Source: Nocardia cyriacigeorgica (GTDB lineage: Bacteria; Actinomycetota; Actinomycetes; Mycobacteriales; Mycobacteriaceae). Taken from it: a DNA stretch of 64,000 bases. A program made the position numbers and the translations under genes. The notes beneath the pieces were generated by a model. That model did not search any database and was not told where the DNA came from. It saw only the letters and a program-made list of their open reading frames with translations. Numbering within the stretch: the first letter of the stretch is position 1; each line of letters starts with the position of its first letter. Location: positions 558,001-622,000 of the forward strand of contig NZ_JAAGUY010000001.1 in the NCBI RefSeq assembly GCF_010868145.1. The letters are read 5' to 3'. Shown here in pieces: positions 58,361-64,000 of this stretch.

Positions 58361-58661
58361 AGTGGCCATCGCCGAGCGATCCCCTGGCTCATCACCGCGA
58401 TCGCAGGGTTCGACACCGCTGGCGACCAGCACACGATCACCTCGAGTAGATGAACTCGCGTTTGCTGTGCTCTTCCCCCACGATCCCGGAGCCGATCAGC
58501 ATGATGGTGGCAAGCCGGGCTACGAGGGCGGCGACCAGGACCACCCGGCGCAGCAACCGACGACGAAGGTCCTTCGGCTCGTGCCGTTCGGCACTGTCGT
58601 GCTCTGGCAGGTGGTCATAGCGTCGGGGATGTACCAGGACCCACTTCTCGAGGAGGCCGTC
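58361..58661. other. Gap with a possible aquaporin-family N-terminal remnant
   Basis: Between the operator and the flavodoxin gene, a minus-strand frame ending near 58440 encodes LRRVVLVAALVARLATIMLI then GSGIVGEEHSKRE, somewhat like the first helix of MIP/aquaporin proteins. There is no clear start or ribosome-binding site, and nothing follows. It may be a remnant or chance. No intact gene is seen. Confidence 0.3.
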
Positions 58662-59192
58662 ATGCGAGCACGCGTCGTCTATGAATCGATGTACGGCAAC
58701 ACCGCTGACGTCGCCCGGGCGATCGCAGAGGGACTTCGTGAACACGCCACCGTGGAAGTCCTCGACGTCGCTTCTGCCGAGCGGGCATCAACCCTTCCAC
58801 TCGTGGACCTCCTAGTAGTCGGGGGGCCCACCCACGCCTTCGGTCTGAGTCGGCCCTCGACCCGCGCCGACGCGGCCACCCGATCCGGTGACGCGGTCAC
58901 GGTCGATATCGGGATACGTGAGTGGCTCGACACCATCGAACCGGTGACGGCAGGCAGTCTCGCGGCAGCCTTCGGTACCAAAGTGGCGAAGCCGCCCTGG
59001 TTGCCGGGATCGGCGGCGCGCGGCACAGGCAAGCGGCTTCGCAAGCTGGGCTATCAGCTCGTCGACCATCCCATGGATTTCCTCGTCGACGGAATGACCG
59101 GACCACTCACCGAAGGGGAACTGGGCCGAGCACTCCAGTGGGGACAGCGCCTGGCCATCGCCGGAGCCGAACGAACCGCACGGCATCCCTGA
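58662..59192 (+). CDS. Flavodoxin-like protein
   Basis: The 176-residue protein starts RARVVYESMYGNTADVARAI, with the FMN-phosphate loop SMYGNTADVA, then LLVVGGPTHAFGLSRPSTR and a C-terminal GQRLAIAGAERTARHP. It is a flavodoxin family member of unknown partner. GAGGAGG precedes ATG 58662. It lies 18 bases upstream of the GyrI-like/DUF302 gene, so the two are probably co-transcribed. It differs in sequence from the HemG-like flavodoxin at 25227. Confidence 0.85.
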   Translation: MRARVVYESMYGNTADVARAIAEGLREHATVEVLDVASAERASTLPLVDLLVVGGPTHAFGLSRPSTRADAATRSGDAVTVDIGIREWLDTIEPVTAGSLAAAFGTKVAKPPWLPGSAARGTGKRLRKLGYQLVDHPMDFLVDGMTGPLTEGELGRALQWGQRLAIAGAERTARHP

Positions 59193-59209
59193 TCTGGAAG
59201 GTCGCCACG

Positions 59210-60151
59210 ATGTCCTACCACGTCACGGTGGCTGAATCCGCACCCGAAACGGTTCTCCAGCTGCACCGCACGATCAGGGCCGACCATGCCGGCGACGACA
59301 TCGGCAATGGTATGCAGTCGCTCTACGAACTGGCCGCCCACACTGGCATGCATCCGGCCGGGCCACCGTCGACCACCTACCACAGCGATTTCCTGCCCGG
59401 CCAGACCACCGAGGTCGATTTCTGCCTGCCTGTTGCTGCGGGCAGCAACGACGGCGTCGAGCAAATGGCTGTCCGGTCAACCGAGTCCGGCATAGTCGCC
59501 CGGACCATCCACCACGGCGACTACCACTCCATCACCCACGCCTACCGCGCACTCGACCAGTGGCTGAGAGAGTCGCCATTCCGGCCGGTCGGGCCACCAA
59601 CAGAGATCTACCTGGTGGCTCCCGAAGAAGCTGTGGCGGCCAAAGATCTCGTGACCGAAATCCGCATTCCTGTCGCGCCCACCGATCTGAGCGCCGAGGT
59701 TGCCTCCACAGTCGCTGATACCGCGGCAATCGTGCGCGAGGCGCTGGCCGAACAAGGGTTCGGTGTACTCACCGAGATCGACGTGAGTGCAACGCTGCGG
59801 GACAAGATCGGACGTCAGATCGAGGATTACTTCATCCTCGGAGCCTGCAATCCGACGCTGGCCTCCGAGGCGCTAGACGTGGACCGGGCTGTCGGCTTGC
59901 TACTGCCCTGCAACGTTGTCGTGCGAGCCACAGATAGCGGCACCGTCGTCGAGGCCGTCGATCCCCGCACGTTGTTGCAACAGTCGCACTCCCCCGCGCT
60001 CGCTGCGGTCGCCCGCCAGGCACGAGCCGGATTGGCAGCGGCTATCGCGGCGGTTGGAGTCCGCTCACATTCTCAACGAACACCGTCGGAAGCACAAAGC
60101 TCCGGCGACATGAAGAGCCGTGGCGGTTCGCAAGGCCCTGCTGATCAATGA
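59210..60151 (+). CDS. GyrI-like domain fused to DUF302
   Basis: The 313-residue protein has a GyrI-like ligand-binding domain at about 1-150 (DFLPGQTTEVDFCLPVAAG, ARTIHHGDYHSITHAYRALD, PPTEIYLVAPEEA) and a DUF302 domain at about 160-290 (FGVLTEIDVSATLRDKIG, YFILGACNPTLASEALDV, LLPCNVVVRA). GyrI-like domains bind small molecules, here joined to a DUF302 domain rather than to a DNA-binding one. ATG 59210 is chosen for homology. The C-terminal 30 residues are low complexity. It follows the flavodoxin gene. Function unknown; a sensor or chaperone for a sulfur or redox compound is a guess. Confidence 0.82.
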   Translation: MSYHVTVAESAPETVLQLHRTIRADHAGDDIGNGMQSLYELAAHTGMHPAGPPSTTYHSDFLPGQTTEVDFCLPVAAGSNDGVEQMAVRSTESGIVARTIHHGDYHSITHAYRALDQWLRESPFRPVGPPTEIYLVAPEEAVAAKDLVTEIRIPVAPTDLSAEVASTVADTAAIVREALAEQGFGVLTEIDVSATLRDKIGRQIEDYFILGACNPTLASEALDVDRAVGLLLPCNVVVRATDSGTVVEAVDPRTLLQQSHSPALAAVARQARAGLAAAIAAVGVRSHSQRTPSEAQSSGDMKSRGGSQGPADQ

Positions 60152-60161
60152 CTTTCGGCGA

Positions 60162-60233
60162 TCGCGGTGGTCGCGGTGGTCGCGGTGGTCGCGGTGGTCG
60201 CGGTGGTCGCGGTGGTCGCGGTGGTCGCGGTGG
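60162..60233. repeat. Eight perfect copies of a 9-bp tandem repeat
   Basis: TCGCGGTGG is repeated eight times without error, between the GyrI-DUF302 stop (60151) and the SDR ribosome-binding site. In one frame it would read Ser-Arg-Trp repeatedly, but the downstream gene starts at 60285, so it is probably untranslated. Slippage could change the leader length. Confidence 0.9.
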
Positions 60234-60284
60234 TCGCGCGATTCTGAGTTCAACCCATCACAACGAGAAGAAGGAGTCGCCATC

Positions 60285-61043
60285 ATGACGGATACCAACA
60301 CTCTCGACCTTGCCGGACGCAGTGTCGTCATCACCGGCGGAGCGCGTGGCATCGGCGCGGCGATCGCGCACGCCCTCGTCAAATCCGGTGCCGGCATCGT
60401 GGTAGCCGACATCCTCGACAAGGATGGCGAAGCCACCGCGGCCTCGCTCGGCTCCGCGTGCATCTACCGGCGGCTCGACGTCACCGACGAAGACCAATGG
60501 CAGCGTGTACTCGATGACGCCGAAGCCACCTTCGGACCGCTCGCGGTGTTGGTCAACAACGCCGGCATCGTCGACTTCGGCAGTGTCGAATCTGAATCGC
60601 CTGCCATGTTTCGGCACGTCATCGATGTCAATCTGACCGGAGCCTGGTTGGGAATGCACCTGGCGGCGCCGCGGCTGCGTGCAGCAGGCGACGGTGTAAT
60701 CGTCAACGTCTCCTCCACCGCCGGACTCATGGGCTACTCCGGCGTCGCCGGCTACGTCGCCAGCAAATGGGGACTTCGCGGAGTCACCAAAGCTGCCGCC
60801 ATCGAACTCGGAAAGGCCGGAATCCGCGTCTGCTCCGTGCATCCGGGCCCCATCCATACGCCGATGACCGCCGGAATGGATGAGCAGATCGCCGCCAGTC
60901 AGCCATTGCCTAGATTCGGCGAGCCCGAAGAGGTCGCAGCCATGGTCGAATTCATCATCACCGAGGCCACGTTCTCGACCGGATCGGAATTCGTCATCGA
61001 CGGTGGCGCGACGGCAGGCCAGGACCTGATCGAGCAGCTGTGA
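60285..61043 (+). CDS. SDR family dehydrogenase
   Basis: The 252-residue SDR has TGGARGIGAAIAHALV, LVNNAGIVDFG, VNVSSTAGLMGYSG and the catalytic YVASK, ending FVIDGGATAG. GAAGGAG precedes ATG 60285, ruling out the longer frame that runs through the tandem repeat. Its stop overlaps the GTG start of the Rv2004c-like gene (GTGA, 61040-61043), so the two are translationally coupled. It is similar to 3-alpha/20-beta-hydroxysteroid-type SDRs, but the substrate is unknown. Confidence 0.9.
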   Translation: MTDTNTLDLAGRSVVITGGARGIGAAIAHALVKSGAGIVVADILDKDGEATAASLGSACIYRRLDVTDEDQWQRVLDDAEATFGPLAVLVNNAGIVDFGSVESESPAMFRHVIDVNLTGAWLGMHLAAPRLRAAGDGVIVNVSSTAGLMGYSGVAGYVASKWGLRGVTKAAAIELGKAGIRVCSVHPGPIHTPMTAGMDEQIAASQPLPRFGEPEEVAAMVEFIITEATFSTGSEFVIDGGATAGQDLIEQL

Positions 61044-62581
61044 GCACACAAGACACATCAGCGAATACTGATGCGCAACTCTGTGAAACCCACACCGGAA
61101 TCGTCATCTTGTGCGGCGACCGCGCATACAAGGTCAAGAAGCCGATCACCACCGACTTCCTGGACTTCAGCACGCCGCACTTGCGTGAGCGTGCCTGCGC
61201 TCGCGAGCTCGAGCTCAACCGCCGACTGGCGCCCGATGTGTACTTAGGCGTCGGGCACCTGACCGACCCGGTCGGAGGTCCTGCGGAACCGGTGTTGATC
61301 ATGCGGCGCATGCCTGCGAAACTGCGGCTTTCGACTCTGTTAACAGAGTTCGGATCCGACACCATCGATCTGGCGGCGCTGACGGATACTCTCGTGCAGT
61401 TTCATCAGTCGGCTGGCCGCGGACCCGAGATCGACCGCTGCGGGCGACCTGAATCAGTCCGGAGCCGATGGCTACCGGTGCTGAATACGCTGCGGCTGCA
61501 GCCACCAGCTCTCGTCGACTCCGCTGCGCTCGCCAGGGTGCAGACACAAGCCATGCGCTATCTCGACGGCCGGGCACCGTTATTCAACCGCCGCATCGCT
61601 GAGGGCCGCATCGTCGACGGCCACGGAGATCTCCTCGCCCAAGATATCTTCGCCCTGCCTGATGGCTTCCGGATCCTCGACTGCTTGGACTTCGACGACA
61701 AGCTCCGATACGTCGACTGTATCGACGATATCGCCTTCTTGGCTATGGATCTCGAGTTCCTCGGATACCCTGACCTCGGCGAACGGCTGCTGACCGACTA
61801 CCTTCACACTACGTCGGACACTGCGCCGAGGTCGCTGCTCGACCACTACATCGCCTATCGCGCCCTCGTCCGCGCGAAGGTCGATGTCATCCGGTTCGCC
61901 CAGGGTGAATGCGCCGCCGGCGAACGGGCTCGCTGCCATGTGGCGATAGCCGGCGCCCATTCCGATCGCGCTGCCATCCGGTTGGCGTTGATCGGTGGAC
62001 TTCCTGGCACCGGCAAGTCGACGGTGGCCCAAGCCCTTTCCGAAGGGACGGGTGCGGTCCTGTTGTCCAGTGATGTGGTGCGACAAGAAATGGCCGCCGC
62101 AGGCGAGCTGAGCGGCGCCAGCGGTCTCTATGGACAAGGCCGGTACTCCCCCGCGAGCAAGGGCCGGGTGTATGCCGAGCTACTTTCTAGGGCCAGGTCG
62201 CGGTTGGAAGCCGGTGAATCCGTTGTTCTGGATGCCAGCTGGATCGATCCCGAGCAGCGGCGGCACGCGAGTGCGCTGGCAAACGCAACGGCCGCGGAGT
62301 TGGTTCAGATCCGGTGTTGTTGCCCCGTTGAGGTGGCTGAGCAGCGTATCCGAAACCGCAGCAGCTCCATGATGTCCGAGGCTACCGTCGAAATTGCTGC
62401 TGCGATGGCGTCCGATGACGTGACATGGCCGCAGGCACGCACGGCGCCAACCGACCAATTGCTCGAGGCCACCGTAGCGAAGGTCCTCCACGAATGGCAT
62501 GCTTCAGCAGAGTCAGACCGGCGCAAAAGGTCCTGTGCAACGGCACTTTCCCGCCGCGCCCGCGCCGGTCCCGACCGGTAG
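61040..62581 (+). CDS. Aminoglycoside-phosphotransferase-like/AAA kinase fusion (Rv2004c-like)
   Basis: The 513-residue protein has an N-terminal APH-type kinase-like domain (VDGHGDLLAQDIFALPDGFR, then LDCLDFDDKLRYVD as the metal-binding part) and a C-terminal P-loop kinase domain with GGLPGTGKST at about 319-328 and VVLDASWIDPEQR. This matches Rv2004c, a DosR-regulon protein. GTG 61040 overlaps the SDR stop. The first domain shares the HGDL and FDD motifs of small-molecule kinases, and the second resembles gluconate-kinase-like AAA_33 proteins. The substrate of neither is known. The last 25 residues are basic and may be disordered. Confidence 0.88.
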   Translation: MSTQDTSANTDAQLCETHTGIVILCGDRAYKVKKPITTDFLDFSTPHLRERACARELELNRRLAPDVYLGVGHLTDPVGGPAEPVLIMRRMPAKLRLSTLLTEFGSDTIDLAALTDTLVQFHQSAGRGPEIDRCGRPESVRSRWLPVLNTLRLQPPALVDSAALARVQTQAMRYLDGRAPLFNRRIAEGRIVDGHGDLLAQDIFALPDGFRILDCLDFDDKLRYVDCIDDIAFLAMDLEFLGYPDLGERLLTDYLHTTSDTAPRSLLDHYIAYRALVRAKVDVIRFAQGECAAGERARCHVAIAGAHSDRAAIRLALIGGLPGTGKSTVAQALSEGTGAVLLSSDVVRQEMAAAGELSGASGLYGQGRYSPASKGRVYAELLSRARSRLEAGESVVLDASWIDPEQRRHASALANATAAELVQIRCCCPVEVAEQRIRNRSSSMMSEATVEIAAAMASDDVTWPQARTAPTDQLLEATVAKVLHEWHASAESDRRKRSCATALSRRARAGPDR

Positions 62582-62625
62582 CCGCCAGCTTCTGCGCGGC
62601 GATCGAGCAGCACGCGGTGTCGACG

Positions 62626-62892
62626 TCAGGCGTGTTTCAGGCCGGCGCGCAGGATGGTCAGACGTCGCTGGAATTCCTCGTCGTCGATCTCCCCGCGGGC
62701 AAACCGCGCCGCCAGCAGCTGTTCGGGCGACTCGGAACCTCCGTAGGGTGGCTGCGAGCGCGGGGGTGTCGACGCGACAATCCGTAGTGTCGCGATGATC
62801 GCCACGGCGACCAGCGCCCATACCAGGATCATGACGAGGATCATCACCGCATATCCCCATCCGGTCATCCCGTGGTCAGGCCAGTACATCAT
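62626..62892 (-). CDS. Small membrane protein with SHOCT domain
   Basis: The 88-residue protein has one membrane helix (YAVMILVMILVWALVAVAII) near residues 15-35 and a C-terminal SHOCT domain (PEQLLAARFARGEIDDEEFQ). SHOCT segments are thought to mediate oligomerisation. AGGAGAAGG precedes the ATG pair at 62892-62887, so the longer frame to 62925 is not used. It is convergent with the Rv2004c-like gene. DosR-like boxes lie in the 196-bp gap towards 63089. Confidence 0.85.
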   Translation of the reverse strand: MMYWPDHGMTGWGYAVMILVMILVWALVAVAIIATLRIVASTPPRSQPPYGGSESPEQLLAARFARGEIDDEEFQRRLTILRAGLKHA

Positions 62893-63017
62893 CGTCCTTC
62901 TCCTGAGTTTCGGTGGATCAGACATCGACCATCTCGCGTTGCCGGGGTGTGCAGTAGAGGACTACGACATGTCGGGCCCGTCCGTTTGGCCCGGCTCGCC
63001 GGGCACATTGGCCGATA

Positions 63018-63030
63018 CCCGAAAGTCCCC
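63018..63030. promoter_or_regulatory. DosR-box-like motif (upstream member of pair)
   Basis: CCCGAAAGTCCCC gives GGGGAC-TTTC-GGG on the other strand, a good GGGAC half-site with a weaker second half. It lies 59 bases upstream of ATG 63089 and ten bases from the next box. Confidence 0.5.
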
Positions 63031-63040
63031 ACCCAATGAT

Positions 63041-63054
63041 GGCCTTTGGTCCTG
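63041..63054. promoter_or_regulatory. DosR-box-like motif upstream of the terminal gene
   Basis: GGCCTTTGGTCCTG gives AGGAC-CAAA-GGCC on the other strand. It lies 35 bases before ATG 63089, the usual distance for a DosR-activated start, and 23 bases from the previous motif. Confidence 0.6.
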
Positions 63055-63088
63055 TCCAACTCGGGCGCAGCTGAGAAGCATCGACGTT

Positions 63089-64000
63089 ATGGCAGACAAT
63101 CACGGCTACCGAACCTCCGGGTGGTCGAGTTCGGCGATCCTGAGCGTCCTGCATTTCCCGATCACCTCCAAGTTCGTGCACGGCCTCACCGAACTGCGGT
63201 ACACCGGGATTCGAACGCGCCGAGACATCGCGCTGCCTGTCGGATATGCCCGCCGAGGAGACGAAGTGGTTGTCCGGGTGAGCCGCCCAGAAGCGAAGAC
63301 CTGGTGGCGCAATTTCGTCACGCCCGCACCACTGTCACTCTGGATAGATGGGCGGTGGCGCCACGGCACCGCACGAGTCCTCGCTCCCGGCTCGCGCGGC
63401 TATACCTATGCTGCGGCAATTCGCCAGAAGCGCCGGCTGCTGCCCTCAGCTGCTCCTACAGATCCACTGTTGCTGATCGACCTCGCATCCAACAGCAAGA
63501 AGCCTGAGATCTCCGGCGCACAGCAGGGAAAGCGGTTATGGCGCCGCTGGTTCGCGCTCGTCACTATCGGCGAGGTATTGGGGTTCGCCGCACCGGCCGC
63601 GGCCGCTGTAACGATTGGTCAGATCGACAGCACACTAGCTGCCGTCACCATGCTTATGGCAGGCCTTGTCGAAGGCGCAGTACTCGGCTGGTTTCAGGCC
63701 CGAGTGTTGCACAGCGCCATCCCCGATCTGGACACACGCCGCTGGATACTGGCAACAGCCCTCGGCGCGCTGACCGCATGGACCGTCGCAATTGCACTGA
63801 TGGCGTCAAACGGGCTACAGGGCTGGCCAACCGCTGCGGCGATACCAGTGCTCGCATCCGGCGCACTCGTGATCATCTTCTCGCTCGGCGTGCCCCAATG
63901 GTTCGTACTTCGTGATCATCTTGCAGAGGCAGACGGCTGGATCGGAGCAAGCGCGGCAGGCTGGATCGCCGGCCTGCTGGCATGCACCATCGTCACCAGC
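63089..64000 (+). CDS. Split-barrel (F420/FMN-type) domain fused to a multi-helix membrane part, 3' end beyond the window
   Basis: The frame is open from ATG 63089 to the window end (304 codons), so the C-terminus is missing. Residues 1-125 look like a deazaflavin-dependent nitroreductase/FMN split barrel (ELRYTGIRTRRDIALPVGYA, DEVVVRVSRPEAKTWWRNFV, APLSLWIDGRWRHGTARVL). From residue 150 there are at least four hydrophobic segments (WFALVTIGEVLGFAAPAAAA, VTMLMAGLVEGAVLGWF, WILATALGALTAWTVAIALM and further). I know no named family with this order. Two DosR-like boxes lie upstream. Membrane-tied flavin or F420 chemistry under hypoxia is an inference. Confidence 0.7.
   Translation, partial: MADNHGYRTSGWSSSAILSVLHFPITSKFVHGLTELRYTGIRTRRDIALPVGYARRGDEVVVRVSRPEAKTWWRNFVTPAPLSLWIDGRWRHGTARVLAPGSRGYTYAAAIRQKRRLLPSAAPTDPLLLIDLASNSKKPEISGAQQGKRLWRRWFALVTIGEVLGFAAPAAAAVTIGQIDSTLAAVTMLMAGLVEGAVLGWFQARVLHSAIPDLDTRRWILATALGALTAWTVAIALMASNGLQGWPTAAAIPVLASGALVIIFSLGVPQWFVLRDHLAEADGWIGASAAGWIAGLLACTIVTS

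Noticed and set aside
60162..60233. CRISPR array
   Set aside because: The units are 9 bp with no spacers, so this is a tandem minisatellite. No CRISPR array or cas gene was seen.
60120..60284. N-terminal extension of the SDR with repeated Ser-Arg-Trp
   Set aside because: A GAAGGAG site and ATG at 60285 start the SDR fold exactly; the extension is just the tandem repeat read in frame.

Overview
The window is high-GC DNA with actinobacterial gene content and Shine-Dalgarno-led genes, many starting with GTG. The families (Acg-type nitroreductases, WS/DGAT acyltransferases, a Rip3-type protease, a DevR/DevS pair, CtpF-type P-ATPase) point to the Mycobacteriales, most likely Nocardia or a near relative such as Rhodococcus. 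The genus is an inference; no rRNA or tRNA gene was seen.

Left part (1-14.5 kb): a catabolic and beta-oxidation region in which many genes are decayed. Intact genes are an old-yellow-enzyme oxidoreductase, an FAD oxidoreductase, an enoyl-CoA hydratase with a divergent HxlR regulator, and a tightly packed minus-strand operon (acyl-CoA dehydrogenase, thiolase, SDR, MaoC hydratase, SDR) divergent from a TetR regulator. A perfect TAAGC-N4-GCTTA palindrome lies between the operon and tetR, and a second one lies just after tetR. Between these genes are fragments: fumarylacetoacetase-like, alpha/beta hydrolase, TetR, CoA-transferase, SHOCT, nitroreductase, ThrE-like and a second copy of the crotonase 3' end. 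About 14.5-15.7 kb has no gene I can support.

Right part (15.7-64 kb): a large cluster whose gene families match the hypoxia/dormancy (DosR) regulon of Mycobacterium tuberculosis. It holds two divergent WS/DGAT acyltransferases, a DUF1918 protein, a PRPP synthase overlapping a phosphoribosyltransferase-hydrolase, four full-length and one truncated universal stress proteins, Acg-like nitroreductases, an Rv1733c-like membrane protein, flavodoxins, DUF2267 proteins, an MgtE-like and a SulP transporter, a HAD-GH65 phosphorylase, a PEP-synthase-like protein with PfkB, a Rip3-like M50/CBS protease, an Rv2030c-like fusion, a CtpF-like P-ATPase, DevR and a haem-GAF DevS, an Rv2004c-like kinase and a CsoR/CstR-type repressor with DUF302 proteins. 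Motifs of the form GGGAC-N4-GNCCC, close to the DosR box, precede many of these genes.

Taken together, the right part looks like a self-contained programme for oxygen limitation. DevS would sense O2, NO, CO or redox state through GAF-bound haem, DevR would bind the boxes, and the targets would store lipid (WS/DGAT), manage PRPP, PEP and sugar-phosphate pools, handle redox (nitroreductases, flavodoxins) and move ions. This part is also partly decayed: an in-frame amber codon in a PNPOx gene, a truncated stress protein, an Acg/Hrp1 fragment junction, an acetyl-CoA synthetase with internal and C-terminal loss, a P-ATPase remnant and a VOC-fold remnant. The regulatory links are inferred from motifs and family knowledge and were not tested.
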